Assembly: GCA_900537125.1 (NCBI GenBank)
Contig: UNRJ01000003.1
Location: 248,001 to 312,000, forward strand
Direction: 5' to 3'
DNA: 64,000 nt
DNA from: Rhodobacteraceae bacterium Alg238-R152
GTDB lineage: Bacteria > Pseudomonadota > Alphaproteobacteria > Rhodobacterales > Rhodobacteraceae
Positions 25,968-36,025 of the stretch are shown here, one piece after another; the first letter of the stretch is position 1; each line of letters opens with the position of its first letter. A program made the position numbers and the translations under genes. Below the pieces are notes generated by a model. It saw only the letters and a program-made list of their open reading frames with translations, had not been told where the DNA came from and ran no database searches.

Positions 25968-26957
25968 ATGAAGATGAATGGCACCAAACAGTTTTTCTTG
26001 AGCGGGTTGATTGCCCTTGGCATAGGCGCGCCGGTGAGCTCCTTACCGTCCATGGTCAATGCGGGGCAGGGCTTATCCACTGTGCCTGAAGCGGTGCGTT
26101 ACAACACGGTGGCCATTGATGGTCAGGAGATATTCTACCGCGAAGCCGGGCCCAAAGGCGCGCCGGTTGTGCTGTTGTTGCACGGGTTCCCGACCTCCTC
26201 GCAGCAGTATCGCAATCTGATCCCGGAGCTGGCCCAAGATTATCACGTGATAGCGCCAGATTATCCAGGCTTTGGTCGCAGCGCGATGCCGGATCGGGCC
26301 GATTTTGACTACAGCTTTGCCAATTATGCGACATTGATGGATGGGTTCACCGATGCCTTGGCGTTGGACAGCTACAGTCTCTATGTGATGGATTACGGCG
26401 CACCAGTGGGGTATCGGTTGGCGCTCACCGATCCAGAGGCGATTGAGGCGCTGATCATTCAGAACGGCAACGCTTACGACGAGGGGTTGTTGGACTTCTG
26501 GGATGTGTTCCGCACCTATTGGGCGGACGGTGGTGCCGAGACGCGCGAACCGTTGCGGGACTTTCTGAATGTGACAGCCACGGAATGGCAGTACACTCAT
26601 GGGGTGCCTGAGAGCCATGCGCATCGTGTGAGCCCCGACGCCTGGATGCTGGATCAGGCCTATCTGGACCGGCCGGGCAATCAGGAGATCCAGCTGGATC
26701 TGTTTTACGATTACCGCACCAACGTCGATCTTTATCCGGAGTTCCAGGCTTATTTCCGTGCGCATCAGCCGCCCACGCTGATTGTCTGGGGAGAGAATGA
26801 TTACATCTTCCCGGCGGAAGGGGCCGCGCCGTATTTGCGCGACCTGCCGGAGGCCGAGCTTCACATGATTGATGCAGGGCATTTCATTCTGGAATCGCAC
26901 GGGCCGGAAGTGGCCGGGCTGATCCGCGAGTTTCTGGACAGAGAAATCAAAGACTAA
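25968..26957 (+). CDS. Exported alpha/beta hydrolase, aspartate-nucleophile type
   Basis: A 329-residue alpha/beta hydrolase with an N-terminal signal peptide (hydrophobic 10-22, cleavage near VNA). The oxyanion segment is LLHGFPTSSQQYR, the nucleophile elbow YVMDYGAPVGYRLA has Asp142, and the catalytic His is in IDAGHFILESH. An Asp nucleophile points to an epoxide-hydrolase or haloalkane-dehalogenase-like enzyme rather than an esterase. I start at the ATG at 25968; ATGs at 25953 and 25974 are alternatives. It is divergent from a LysR gene that probably regulates it. Confidence 0.8.
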   Translation: MKMNGTKQFFLSGLIALGIGAPVSSLPSMVNAGQGLSTVPEAVRYNTVAIDGQEIFYREAGPKGAPVVLLLHGFPTSSQQYRNLIPELAQDYHVIAPDYPGFGRSAMPDRADFDYSFANYATLMDGFTDALALDSYSLYVMDYGAPVGYRLALTDPEAIEALIIQNGNAYDEGLLDFWDVFRTYWADGGAETREPLRDFLNVTATEWQYTHGVPESHAHRVSPDAWMLDQAYLDRPGNQEIQLDLFYDYRTNVDLYPEFQAYFRAHQPPTLIVWGENDYIFPAEGAAPYLRDLPEAELHMIDAGHFILESHGPEVAGLIREFLDREIKD

Positions 26958-27156
26958 CCCAACGCGGCGCGAGGGAAGCCTCTCGTGTCGCATTTTCCTC
27001 TCCTAACTAAAAGGACTGCCCCTATGTCACCCCGCCCCCATTGCCGCCGTTTTCCCGCAAACCGGAGAAAGTCTCGCTGGCCTACAGGCCGGACGATCAT
27101 CCCGACCTGTTCGATCTGGGCCTGTAACCTGCTACTGTCAGAGAAAGGTCCAAGAT

Positions 27157-27759
27157 ATGGGACATAAGTTTGCAGAGATTACCTTCACCGAGGCGGTGAA
27201 GCGGCAACAGGAAGAGGCTGGGTCGCGCACGTCTTACGCGCGGATGGAGGCGCGGGACGATTACAACAACCGGTTGGGACCGCACGAGGCACAGTTTATT
27301 GCGGCGCGGGACAGTTTTTATATGGCGACGGTCAGTGAGACCGGTTGGCCCTATATGCAGCATCGCGGTGGGCCAGTGGGCTTTCTGAAGGTGCTGGATG
27401 AGCAAAGGCTGGCGTTTGCGGATTATCGAGGCAACCGACAATACGTGAGCCTTGGCAACCTCAGCCAAAACGACCGTGTGTCCCTGTTTTTTATGGACTA
27501 CCCCAATCAAACGCGGCTGAAGTTGTTGGGGCGGGTGCGGGTGATTGTGCCGGAGGAAGAGGCGCTGTTGGCACGGCTGTCGCCGGAGGAGGGCTATCGT
27601 GCACGGGTGGAGCGCGGGTTTGAGATCACAGTTGAAGGGTTCGACTGGAACTGTCCGCAACACATAACACCACGTTATTCTCAATCAGAAGTGGCAGGTG
27701 AGTTTCTGCGCCTTCGAGACAGGATTCGTGACTTGGAAGGACAACTGGCGGGATCTTAA
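27157..27759 (+). CDS. Pyridoxamine 5'-phosphate oxidase-fold flavoprotein
   Basis: A 200-residue protein of the PPOX-like FMN-binding split-barrel family: FIAARDSFYMATVSETGWPYMQHRGGPVGFLKVLDEQRLAFADYRGNRQYVSLGNL is the core that binds FMN. It ends with a helical tail (LRLRDRIRDLEGQL). Many relatives reduce or bind flavin, haem or F420, so no substrate is assigned. The 200 bases between it and the upstream hydrolase contain an out-of-frame protein-like stretch, discussed in the findings. A terminator follows. Confidence 0.82.
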   Translation: MGHKFAEITFTEAVKRQQEEAGSRTSYARMEARDDYNNRLGPHEAQFIAARDSFYMATVSETGWPYMQHRGGPVGFLKVLDEQRLAFADYRGNRQYVSLGNLSQNDRVSLFFMDYPNQTRLKLLGRVRVIVPEEEALLARLSPEEGYRARVERGFEITVEGFDWNCPQHITPRYSQSEVAGEFLRLRDRIRDLEGQLAGS

Positions 27760-27773
27760 AGTTTGCGATGTGG

Positions 27774-27800
27774 GGCCGGTGGCAAAAGTCACCGGCCTTT
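27774..27800. terminator. Bidirectional terminator between the PPOX-fold gene and a LysR gene
   Basis: GGCCGGTG (27774-27781) pairs perfectly with CACCGGCC (27790-27797), followed by TTT, between two converging genes. Confidence 0.8.
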
Positions 27801-27804
27801 GATG

Positions 27805-28722
27805 CTATGAGCGTTTGGCCTCTTTTTCGGTGGCTACATAGGGCTGTAGGCTTTCGATAAACGCATCGACAAAATCCAGTACCACGGGTGACGTTGGGCC
27901 TGAGGCGGGTTGCAGGATAGAGAGGCGGTGAAACAGCTGTGGTTTAAATGGGCGGATTACGATGCCGGTGGCACGGTAGGCCTCGGCGTCGAGCGCGCTG
28001 ACCACGGAGGCGCCCATACCTTGGCCGACCATGGTGCAGGCGGTGGTGAATTGGCGCACCTCGATCAGGCTGTTGATTTCGACACCGTCCTCGGAAAAGG
28101 TGCGGGAGAGGTGTTGGTAAAATCGGCTGTCGCGGCGGGTGTGAATCAGGCGTTCTTGGGCGAGGTCACGCGGGGTGATGTACTCCTGATCCGCCAGCGG
28201 GTGACCAGCGGGCAGGATGCAGGCGGATTTGATGTGCAAATCCTGACTGCGGGTGGCGGGGTGGCCGAGGAAGCCGTCGGTGATACCGCAGTCATATTGC
28301 TCGCCGATGATCCATTCCAAAATGCGCTCCGGCCGGTCCGGTTCCAGGGTCACAGTGACGTTTGCGCGCTCCTTGAGGAAGTTGACCAAAACGCCTGGCA
28401 AATGGCTGGTGGCAAAACCGGGCAGGCAGGCGATGCGGACGTGGCCGCCGGTGCGTTCAATCAGGTCGCGGCGCAAGTCATCAAGGTGGTCAAGCCCGTC
28501 TAAGATGCGCTGCACCTCGGCCAGAAGGTAGCGCGAGTCGCTGGTCGGTTCGAGCACTCCGCGGTGGCGGGTGAACAGCTCAATGCCAGCAGATTGGGAG
28601 AAATCCGAGAGCAATCGGCTGACCGCAGGTTGTGAAACACCCATGCGCTTGGCGGCTTTGGTCATATTGCCGGTCTCGGCCACGGCGCGGAAGGCTTCAA
28701 GTTGTCTTAACTGAAATTTCAA
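27805..28722 (-). CDS. LysR-family transcriptional regulator, divergent from ugpB
   Basis: A 305-residue regulator. The N-terminal helix-turn-helix is LRQLEAFRAVAETGNMTKAAKRMGVSQPAVSRLL; the effector domain follows from about residue 90. The start is an inferred TTG at 28722, since the conserved N-terminus begins there and no ATG is available. It is divergent from ugpB across 149 bases that hold an ATAACAT-A-ATGTTAT palindrome, so it probably controls the ugp operon. The usual PhoB control of ugp is not obvious here. Confidence 0.85.
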   Translation of the reverse strand: MKFQLRQLEAFRAVAETGNMTKAAKRMGVSQPAVSRLLSDFSQSAGIELFTRHRGVLEPTSDSRYLLAEVQRILDGLDHLDDLRRDLIERTGGHVRIACLPGFATSHLPGVLVNFLKERANVTVTLEPDRPERILEWIIGEQYDCGITDGFLGHPATRSQDLHIKSACILPAGHPLADQEYITPRDLAQERLIHTRRDSRFYQHLSRTFSEDGVEINSLIEVRQFTTACTMVGQGMGASVVSALDAEAYRATGIVIRPFKPQLFHRLSILQPASGPTSPVVLDFVDAFIESLQPYVATEKEAKRS

Positions 28723-28774
28723 TAGCTTATCTCACATTCGCCGCGACGCGGCATGTTAACTCTTTGATCAATCT

Positions 28775-28789
28775 ATAACATAATGTTAT
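28775..28789. promoter_or_regulatory. Candidate LysR operator upstream of ugpB
   Basis: ATAACAT (28775-28781) and ATGTTAT (28783-28789) are perfect inverted arms around one A, in the divergent LysR/ugpB promoter region. No PhoB-type direct repeat (CTGTCAT-like) is visible in the same gap. Confidence 0.45.
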
Positions 28790-28871
28790 GATACTTGTTA
28801 TAAAAACTTCACTTGCATTATGGTCTAAACTTTTAAATGATCCCCGCAGCACAGCAGATGGAGGAATTTCT

Positions 28872-30179
28872 GTGACTCATTTCAAAACAGTTTTGTTTGG
28901 TGCCTTGGCTGCCGGTATGACCGCTGGCGTGGCCTCTGCACAGACCGAAATTAACTGGTGGCACGCCATGGGCGGCACCAATGGCGAGCGCGTGGACAAG
29001 ATTGCGGCGGATTTCAACGCCAGCCAGTCTGACTACAAAATTGTGCCATCGTACAAAGGCAACTACACCGAAACCATGACCGCTGCTGTGGCGGCGTTCC
29101 GCGCCAAAGAGCACCCGCATCTGGTGCAGGTGTTTGAAGTGGGCACCGCAACCATGATGGCCGCCAAAGGCGCGATCTATCCGGTTGAGCAGATGATGAA
29201 AGACGCCGGCGAGAGCTTTGACAAAGGCGACTATCTGCCAGCGGTGATTTCTTATTACCAGACGCCAGAAGGCGAACTGCTGTCGATGCCGTTCAACAGC
29301 TCCACGCCGGTTCTATGGTACAACGCAGACGCGCTGAAAGCAGCCGGTGTAGAGGCACCTAAGACTTGGGATGACGTGAAAACCGTTTCCAAGGCGCTGG
29401 TCGACAATGGCATGGATTGTGGCGTCAGCTTTGGCTGGCAGTCCTGGGTGATGCTGGAGAACTACTCCTCCTGGCACAACATGGAAATGGGCACCAAAGA
29501 AAACGGCTTTGCCGGTTTCGACACCGAGTTCACCTTCAGCCAGAACGACAAGCTGGCCGCACGTCTGGATGACGTGGCTGCGATGTCTGAAGGCAACCTG
29601 TTCAAATATGGCGGTCGCCGCGGTGACTCTCTGCCGATGTTCACCAACGGTGAGTGCGGCATGTGGATGAACTCTTCCGCATACTATGGCTCGATCAAAT
29701 CTCAGGCTGAGTTTGAGTTTGGTCAGACCATGCTGCCGTTGGATACTGCCGCTGCAGACGCGCCGCAGAACTCCATCATTGGTGGTGCAACCCTGTGGGC
29801 ACTGGCCGGTCACGAATCTGAAGAGTACAAAGGTCTGGCCCAGTTCATGACCTACCTGTCCTCCGCAGAGGTGCAGGCGTGGTGGCACCAGGAAACTGGC
29901 TATGTGCCAATCACCACAGCGGCTTGGGAACTGTCCAAGGATCAGGGTTTCTATGACAGCAACCCGGGTACAGACACAGCGATCAAACAGCTGAGCCTGA
30001 ACACACCAACCGCTAACTCTCGTGGCATCCGCTTTGGTAACTTCGTGCAGGTGCGCGACGTGATCAACGAAGAGATGGAAGCGCTGTGGGCCGGTGACAA
30101 AACCGCTCAGGAAGCATTGGACGCCGCCGCCGAGCGTGGCAACGCCTTGCTGCGTAAGTTTGAGCGTTCCGCCAAATAA
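28872..30179 (+). CDS. ugpB: sn-Glycerol-3-phosphate ABC transporter, substrate-binding protein
   Basis: Periplasmic receptor for glycerol-3-phosphate and glycerophosphodiesters. The start is GTG at 28872 after TGGAGGAA, giving 435 residues; the longer ATG frame at 28788 crosses the promoter. A signal peptide ends near ASAQ. The mature protein begins TEINWWHAMGG and has FNASQSDYKIVPSYKGNYTETMTAAVAAFRAKEHPHLVQVFEVGTATMM, typical of UgpB. A stem-loop follows before ugpA. Confidence 0.93.
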   Translation: MTHFKTVLFGALAAGMTAGVASAQTEINWWHAMGGTNGERVDKIAADFNASQSDYKIVPSYKGNYTETMTAAVAAFRAKEHPHLVQVFEVGTATMMAAKGAIYPVEQMMKDAGESFDKGDYLPAVISYYQTPEGELLSMPFNSSTPVLWYNADALKAAGVEAPKTWDDVKTVSKALVDNGMDCGVSFGWQSWVMLENYSSWHNMEMGTKENGFAGFDTEFTFSQNDKLAARLDDVAAMSEGNLFKYGGRRGDSLPMFTNGECGMWMNSSAYYGSIKSQAEFEFGQTMLPLDTAAADAPQNSIIGGATLWALAGHESEEYKGLAQFMTYLSSAEVQAWWHQETGYVPITTAAWELSKDQGFYDSNPGTDTAIKQLSLNTPTANSRGIRFGNFVQVRDVINEEMEALWAGDKTAQEALDAAAERGNALLRKFERSAK

Positions 30180-30193
30180 ACAACTCTCTCCTG

Positions 30194-30224
30194 CGCCCGG
30201 CGAACCATATGTGTTTGCCGGGCG
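30194..30224 (+). terminator. Stem-loop between ugpB and ugpA
   Basis: CGCCCGGC (30194-30201) pairs with GCCGGGCG (30217-30224), and the inner GAAC/GTTT bases extend the stem. It has a T-rich trail and probably stabilises or partly terminates the ugpB message. Confidence 0.7.
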
Positions 30225-30263
30225 TGTTTCTGTCTAAACGACCCACCCTGACTTGAGGGCCGC

Positions 30264-31145
30264 ATGCTCAAACGCGTCCACTTCCCCACATCTGCCTTGC
30301 CCTACCTATTGGTGGCGCCGCAGATTATCATCACGCTGATCTTCTTTATCTGGCCCGCAAGCCAGGCGGTGTATCAGTCTTTCCTGATCGAAGACGCCTT
30401 TGGGCTGTCTTCCGAGTTTGTCTGGTTTGAAAATTTCCAGATCCTGTTTGAGGACTCTCAGTACCTCGAAACCTTCTGGCGCACGATTTTGTTTTCTGCG
30501 GCTGTTGCTGTGTTGTCGATGGGGTCCGCGCTGATCCTCGCAGCCTTTGCCGACCGCGTGGTGCGCGGCGCCACAACCTATCGCACGCTGTTGATTTGGC
30601 CTTATGCAGTGGCGCCGGTTCTGGCCGGTGCGCTTTGGGTGTTTATGTTCAATCCGACGTTGGGCATCTTCCCCTATATTCTTGAATTCATTGGCATTGA
30701 CTGGAACCACTACCTGAATGGCGGCCAAGCGATGACGCTGGTGATTTTTGCCGCGGCGTGGAAGCAGATTGCCTATAACTTCCTGTTTTACCTTGCAGCG
30801 ATGCAATCCATCCCGCGCTCACTGATCGAAGCGGCGGCCATCGACGGTGCCGGGCCGGTGCGCCGGTTCTGGGATCACATTTTCCCGCTGATCTCACCGA
30901 CAACGTTCTTCCTGCTGGTGATCAACGCGGTCTACGCCTTCTTTGACACCTTTGGCATCATCCACGCGGTGACCCAGGGTGGTCCAGCCAACAGCACCAC
31001 GATCCTTGTCTACAAGGTGTTTAACGACGGCTTTGTTGGGCTCGACCTTGGCGGGTCAGCGGCACAGTCGGTGATCCTGATGATCCTCGTTATCGCAATG
31101 ACGGTGGTTCAGTTCCGCTATGTCGAAAGAAAGGTGGAATACTGA
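30264..31145 (+). CDS. ugpA: Glycerol-3-phosphate ABC transporter permease
   Basis: Inner-membrane permease of 293 residues with six predicted helices. The coupling loop [28 protein letters not shown] carries the EAA motif. The sequence matches UgpA across its length ([20 protein letters not shown] and others). Its TGA stop overlaps the ugpE ATG by one base (TGATG), so the two permeases are translationally linked. Confidence 0.93.
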   Translation: MLKRVHFPTSALPYLLVAPQIIITLIFFIWPASQAVYQSFLIEDAFGLSSEFVWFENFQILFEDSQYLETFWRTILFSAAVAVLSMGSALILAAFADRVVRGATTYRTLLIWPYAVAPVLAGALWVFMFNPTLGIFPYILEFIGIDWNHYLNGGQAMTLVIFAAAWKQIAYNFLFYLAAMQSIPRSLIEAAAIDGAGPVRRFWDHIFPLISPTTFFLLVINAVYAFFDTFGIIHAVTQGGPANSTTILVYKVFNDGFVGLDLGGSAAQSVILMILVIAMTVVQFRYVERKVEY

Positions 31146-31996
31146 TGGTTGAAAATCGTCGTATCCTTGGGATCTTTTCCCACCTCGTGCTGATCCTTGG
31201 CGTGATTATGGTGGCGCTGCCAATCTGGATCACCTTTGTGGCCAGCACCCATGACGCGGTGCGCATGACGCAGGCACCAATCCCAATGCTGCCTGGTGGG
31301 CACTTTTGGGACAATTTCAAACAGACGCTGTTTGGCGCTGGGTTGTCTGGGTCTGAAGGCGCGCCGGTTTGGCGGATGCTGTTGAACTCGATGGCGATGG
31401 CGTTGATGATTGCACTGGGCAAGATCGCGATTTCATTGCTCTCGGCTTTTGCGATCGTGTACTTCAAATTTCCATTCCGCATGGGCTTTTTCTGGATGAT
31501 CTTCATCACTCTGATGTTGCCGGTGGAAGTGCGGATTTTGCCCACCTTTGAGGTGGTCGCCAATCTGGGCATGCTCAACAGCTATTGGGGGCTTTCGATC
31601 CCATTGATCGCGTCGGCTACAGCCACGTTTATGTTCCGGCAGGTGTTCCTCACCATCCCGGATGAGATGCTGGAAAGTGCGCGGATTGATGGGGCAGGGC
31701 CATTGCGGTTCTTCTGGGACATCCTGATCCCGCTCAGCCGGACCAATATTGCCGCGCTGTTTGTGATCCTCTTCATCTACGGCTGGAACCAGTACCTCTG
31801 GCCGCTGCTAATCACCACCGACACCGACATGACCACCATTGTGATGAGCATCAAACAGATGCTGGAGGCGGCCGAGCAATCGCCGCAGTGGAACATCATC
31901 ATGATGACCGCGCTTCTGGCGATGATACCGCCCGTGTTTGTGGTTGTTGGCATGCAAAGGCTCTTTGTGCAGGGCCTCACTGAAACTGATAAATAA
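31145..31996 (+). CDS. ugpE: Glycerol-3-phosphate ABC transporter permease
   Basis: Second permease, 283 residues, six helices. The EAA-type loop is [27 protein letters not shown], followed by the C-terminal helices and [13 protein letters not shown] typical of UgpE/MalG-type subunits. It is directly coupled to ugpA and 14 bases ahead of ugpC. Confidence 0.93.
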   Translation: MVENRRILGIFSHLVLILGVIMVALPIWITFVASTHDAVRMTQAPIPMLPGGHFWDNFKQTLFGAGLSGSEGAPVWRMLLNSMAMALMIALGKIAISLLSAFAIVYFKFPFRMGFFWMIFITLMLPVEVRILPTFEVVANLGMLNSYWGLSIPLIASATATFMFRQVFLTIPDEMLESARIDGAGPLRFFWDILIPLSRTNIAALFVILFIYGWNQYLWPLLITTDTDMTTIVMSIKQMLEAAEQSPQWNIIMMTALLAMIPPVFVVVGMQRLFVQGLTETDK

Positions 31997-32010
31997 CGGG
32001 GATCCTGAGA

Positions 32011-33066
32011 ATGGCATCCATTTCACTCAAAGACCTTGTCAAAACCTATGGCGATGTCGAAGTCCTGCACCATGTCGAAGGCGAGATCCAAGATGGCGAA
32101 TTGATCGTTATCGTGGGGCCGTCGGGCTGTGGTAAATCCACCCTGCTGCGCATGGTCGCTGGTCTGGAGACTGTGACCTCGGGCGAGATCAGCATTGGTG
32201 ACACGGTGGTCAACAAGCTGGAACCTGCGGATCGCGACATCGCGATGGTGTTCCAAAACTACGCGCTCTACCCGCATATGTCGGTGCGTGAGAACATGGC
32301 TTATGGCCTGAAAATCCGCAAGATCTCCAAAGATGAGATTGATCGCCGCGTGAATGAGGCGGCCGAGATTCTGGAGATTGGTGCGTATCTGGATCGCAAG
32401 CCACGCCAGCTTTCCGGCGGTCAGCGTCAGCGGGTGGCCATGGGGCGCGCGATTGTGCGCAATCCGCAGGTGTTCCTGTTTGATGAGCCGCTGTCCAATC
32501 TGGATGCCAAGCTGCGGGTGCAGATGCGTCTGGAAATCCGCAAGCTGCAACAGCGTTTGGGCGTGACCTCGATCTATGTGACGCACGATCAGGTGGAGGC
32601 CATGACGCTGGGTGACCGGTTGATGGTTCTGAATGGTGGTTATGTCGAGCAGTTTGGCACACCAATTGAGCTCTATGACCGTCCGGCCACTGTGTTTGTT
32701 GCAGGTTTCATTGGCAGCCCGTCGATGAACTTTCTACCAGTAGGCGCCAATGGCGGCACTCTGACCTTGGGCAATGGTGCGACGCTGGCGGGTGGCGTGC
32801 AGGCCAGTGGGACGGTGACGCTTGGGGTGCGGCCGGAGCATTTGGTTCAGGATGACGCGGGCGCCATCAGGATCACTGTTCAAATGTGTGAACAGTTGGG
32901 TGCCAACACTCTAATCCATGGAGTGTTGGAAGGTTCCGATACGGAGTTTGTGGCCAGTGCTCCGGGGCATGTGACCGCGGAAGCCGGCAGCGTGATGTGC
33001 TTCACGGCGGTGGCAGAAGACCTACATATTTTTGACACAACAACAGGCAAGCGGATCGACGCATGA
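32011..33066 (+). CDS. ugpC: Glycerol-3-phosphate ABC transporter ATP-binding protein
   Basis: ATPase of the Ugp importer, 351 residues. Walker [11 protein letters not shown]-loop [21 protein letters not shown], signature LSGGQRQR, Walker [13 protein letters not shown] and switch [11 protein letters not shown] are all intact. The C-terminal part (about 240-351) has the MOI/TOBE-type regulatory domain with GVRPEHL. The stop overlaps the ugpQ start by four bases (ATGA). Confidence 0.94.
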   Translation: MASISLKDLVKTYGDVEVLHHVEGEIQDGELIVIVGPSGCGKSTLLRMVAGLETVTSGEISIGDTVVNKLEPADRDIAMVFQNYALYPHMSVRENMAYGLKIRKISKDEIDRRVNEAAEILEIGAYLDRKPRQLSGGQRQRVAMGRAIVRNPQVFLFDEPLSNLDAKLRVQMRLEIRKLQQRLGVTSIYVTHDQVEAMTLGDRLMVLNGGYVEQFGTPIELYDRPATVFVAGFIGSPSMNFLPVGANGGTLTLGNGATLAGGVQASGTVTLGVRPEHLVQDDAGAIRITVQMCEQLGANTLIHGVLEGSDTEFVASAPGHVTAEAGSVMCFTAVAEDLHIFDTTTGKRIDA

Positions 33067-34028
33067 CGCAGTTTCCTCAGTTAAACGGGTTTCGCGGTGC
33101 GCCCGGGTTGGTCCGTTTGATTGGACACCGGGGTGCCCGTGGTGTGATGCCGGAGAACACACTTGAGGGGTTTGAGTTCACGGTGAAATCCGGTGTTGTT
33201 GCGCTGGAATTTGATGTGGTGCTCACGCAGGACGGTGTACCGGTGGTGACGCATAACCACCATTTGTTGAACGCGGCCACTCGTGGGGTGGATGGCAAGT
33301 GGCTTGAGGGCGAAGAGCTTAAGGTCTCCGAGTTGCCGCTGTCGCAGCTTCAGACCTACGATGTTGGGGGCTTGGACGGGCGCACCGTGTATGGGCAGCG
33401 CTTTCCGGATCAGGTGTTTATGTCTGGCCTTCGGGTTCCGACGTTGGGTGAGTTGCTGGATATGGCGCACACGCCGCAGGGGGCAGAGATGTTGTTCCTG
33501 TTGGAAATGAAATCTGACCCGGAGTTTGCTGGCGACATTCGCGCGGCGGAGGCTTTGGTTTCTGAAGCGGTAAACGCGGTGCGGGCGCGGGGGCTGGAGC
33601 AGCGCACGGTTTTGCACAGCTTTGATTGGAACCTGCTGCAGGTATGCGGGCGTATCGCGCCAGATATGCCGCGATCGTTTCTCACCAAATTGCCAGAGAA
33701 TGCTGGAGAACTTGGCGAAGATTCTTCCCGATCCGTGGCGCCTGATTTTTCCAGTTTGGGCATGCCTGTGCCGCAGGCTGTGGCTGAGGCCGGTGGTCAG
33801 ATGTGGTGCCCATTTTACGCGGACGTAACACCGGAGTCGGTGGCACTGGCGCATGAGCTGGGCCTGTTGGTGTCAACCTGGACCGTGAATGAAGTGGCCG
33901 ATATGCATCGTGTGCTTGACGCCGGTGTTGATGGCATTGTCACGGATTACCCCGGGCGCGCGCAACGTGTGTTGTTGGAGCGGGGACTGGTCTGGAGTGA
34001 AGATGTGGCCCAGATGGTGGCGGAGTAA
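33063..34028 (+). CDS. ugpQ: Glycerophosphodiester phosphodiesterase
   Basis: Cleaves glycerophosphodiesters imported by Ugp to glycerol-3-phosphate and an alcohol. The 321-residue product has the GDPD motif [19 protein letters not shown] (catalytic His22 and Glu31), [18 protein letters not shown] with the second catalytic His, and the C-terminal [26 protein letters not shown] block. No signal peptide, so cytosolic. It is coupled by ATGA to ugpC, completing ugpBAECQ. Confidence 0.93.
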   Translation: MTQFPQLNGFRGAPGLVRLIGHRGARGVMPENTLEGFEFTVKSGVVALEFDVVLTQDGVPVVTHNHHLLNAATRGVDGKWLEGEELKVSELPLSQLQTYDVGGLDGRTVYGQRFPDQVFMSGLRVPTLGELLDMAHTPQGAEMLFLLEMKSDPEFAGDIRAAEALVSEAVNAVRARGLEQRTVLHSFDWNLLQVCGRIAPDMPRSFLTKLPENAGELGEDSSRSVAPDFSSLGMPVPQAVAEAGGQMWCPFYADVTPESVALAHELGLLVSTWTVNEVADMHRVLDAGVDGIVTDYPGRAQRVLLERGLVWSEDVAQMVAE

Positions 34029-34224
34029 CCTCTGCCGCCAGTACCTTGGGCCGGTCTTGGCCCGTCAGATGCCGGTTTGTGACCGCACGTGCTCTCGCAA
34101 AACGGGCATTTTGGCTGGACAATGTCCAAATTGAATGGGCAGGCGGTTTTGTTGGCTTGGCCAGAGTTGTGTCCAAGCACAGAACGGTCGACCCAATAAG
34201 AAGAAGTGGACGAAGACACATACT

Positions 34225-35871
34225 ATGCTCCTATTCCTAATTAATATTGCGGGTGCTGCGGCGCTTCTGATTTGGGCCGTGCGTTTGGTGCGCACTGGAA
34301 TGGAACGGGCTTTTTCGGTGCAGCTCCGGCTTTGGTTGCGTCGGTCGTCGCGCAATCGCGGGCTGGCGGCGGGCGCTGGGTTGGCGGTGTCAATGTTGCT
34401 GCAAAGCTCGACCGCGGTGGCGATGCTGGTGTCGAACTTTGCCACCAATGGGGCGCTGGCGGTGCCGGTTGGTTTGGCCATTATTCTGGGTGCGGACGTG
34501 GGCTCCGCGCTTGTGGCGCAGGTCTTGCTGGTACGGCAAACTTGGCTGATCCCATTGTTGCTGGTGGCGGGTACCGCGTTGTTTTTGCGCGGGCAACAAC
34601 GACGGGTGCGCCAGACCGGGCGCATTCTCATAGGGTTGGCGTTGATTTTTGTTTCGCTCGACATGTTGCGCGCAGCTACGGCGCCGCTGATGGAAAATGA
34701 AGCGGCGCTTCGTGTGCTGTCTTATCTTGGCGCTGACTTGTTTGCAGCTTTTGTGATTGGGGCATTGTTTGCCTGGATGGTGCACTCAAGTGTCGCAGCG
34801 GTGTTATTGTTCGTGACCCTGGTGGCGCAGGGCGCGCTGCCAACTGAAGCGGCTATGGCAATGGTGCTGGGGGCCAACCTGGGCGGTGCGATGATTGCCT
34901 ATGTGCTTACATTGGCGGCAGGCCCTGAAGCGCGCCGGATCGTTGTGGGCAACCTTGTGCTGCGTGGAGGCGGGGCGGTTTTGGTGCTGCTGGGCCTGCG
35001 ATTTGGGGAAGTGGATCTGTCGTGGCTGGGCCGTACGGCAGCGTCACAGACTATCAATTTGCATTTGGTGTTTAACTTAGCGCTATGTGCCCTGGCCTTG
35101 CCGTTTGTAGAGGCGATTTCTCGGATCTCGGCGCGGTTTGTGGCTGTTCCGGTCGCGGATGAAGCCACCGTTGTTTCAGCCTTGGATCCCAGCGCGTTGG
35201 ACACGCCGCCGCGGGCGCTTGCCAATGCATCTCGCGAGATGATGCGTATGGGGGAGCGGGTTGAGACTATGTTGATTGCCGGGCAGCGGTTGTTTGACAA
35301 ATGGAGCGATGCAAGTGCGGAAGCGATCCGCGCCAATGATACGGCTGTGCGCAAAACCCATCAGGAGATCAAACTCTATTTGGCTGAGTTGAACCGTCAC
35401 GAGCTGGATGAAGAGGTTGTCAAAGGTGCCATGGAGTTGTCGATGTTGGCGGCAAATCTGGAAGCAGCCTCAGATGTGTTGTCCCGCAACCTGGTGGAGT
35501 TGGCACGGCGTATGGACCTTGAAGGGCTGAATTTCTCGACCGCCGGGCGACAGGAGATTTGTGATTTTCACGATCGAGTGTTGGCAAATGTGCAGCTTGC
35601 GTTGAGCGTGATGATGGCTGGGCAGCCGGACGACGCACGCGAGTTGGTTGCGCAGAAAGAAAAAGTGCGTGGGGTTGAACAGAAGCTGCAGCGCAAGCAC
35701 CTGCGGCGGCTGCATGAGGGGCTGTCGGAGAGCATCGATACCAGCAACATTCATCAGGAAACACTGCGGGTGTTAAAGCAGGTCAATACGTCCTTCGCCA
35801 TGGTCGGGTATCCGATTTTAGCGGAGACAGGTGACTTGTTGTCCAGTCGGTTGTCGCCAGCGGACGGTTGA
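34225..35871 (+). CDS. Na/Pi cotransporter family protein with PhoU-like C-terminus
   Basis: A 548-residue NptA-type protein. The N-terminal membrane domain (about 1-310) has two inverted halves; the first carries SMLLQSSTAVAMLV with the QSST motif, while the second has a weaker WMVHSSVAAVLLF. The C-terminal part (about 330-548) is helical and PhoU-like. I start at the ATG at 34225, where the first hydrophobic helix begins. Its place after ugpBAECQ suggests that phosphate liberated from organic phosphates is handled together, though 196 bases separate them. Confidence 0.85.
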   Translation: MLLFLINIAGAAALLIWAVRLVRTGMERAFSVQLRLWLRRSSRNRGLAAGAGLAVSMLLQSSTAVAMLVSNFATNGALAVPVGLAIILGADVGSALVAQVLLVRQTWLIPLLLVAGTALFLRGQQRRVRQTGRILIGLALIFVSLDMLRAATAPLMENEAALRVLSYLGADLFAAFVIGALFAWMVHSSVAAVLLFVTLVAQGALPTEAAMAMVLGANLGGAMIAYVLTLAAGPEARRIVVGNLVLRGGGAVLVLLGLRFGEVDLSWLGRTAASQTINLHLVFNLALCALALPFVEAISRISARFVAVPVADEATVVSALDPSALDTPPRALANASREMMRMGERVETMLIAGQRLFDKWSDASAEAIRANDTAVRKTHQEIKLYLAELNRHELDEEVVKGAMELSMLAANLEAASDVLSRNLVELARRMDLEGLNFSTAGRQEICDFHDRVLANVQLALSVMMAGQPDDARELVAQKEKVRGVEQKLQRKHLRRLHEGLSESIDTSNIHQETLRVLKQVNTSFAMVGYPILAETGDLLSSRLSPADG

Positions 35872-35958
35872 TAAAGGCAAAAAGGCTGGACAGGAGGGAC
35901 CGAGCTTTTTAAGCAGGGGCATGGATTGTTGGAACCACATAAGTGCTGTCATTAGCAG

Positions 35959-35982
35959 CCCGGTCTGATTGGTCAGACCGGG
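35959..35982 (+). terminator. Stem-loop after the Na/Pi cotransporter gene
   Basis: CCCGGTCTGA (35959-35968) pairs perfectly with TCAGACCGGG (35973-35982) around TTGG. The T-run is weak, so it may be a factor-independent terminator of modest strength or a leader hairpin of the following kinase gene. Confidence 0.55.
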
Positions 35983-36025
35983 GCTAGTTCGTGCGTTTCT
36001 ATTCCATTTTTGACAGGGGTGTCCC

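Noticed and set aside
26985..27167. 60-codon frame downstream of the exported hydrolase
   Set aside because: Arg/Pro-rich shadow; another frame in the same stretch looks more protein-like and is listed as a finding.
28723..28871. PhoB box upstream of ugpB
   Set aside because: No CTGTCAT-type direct repeats; only a LysR-like palindrome is present.
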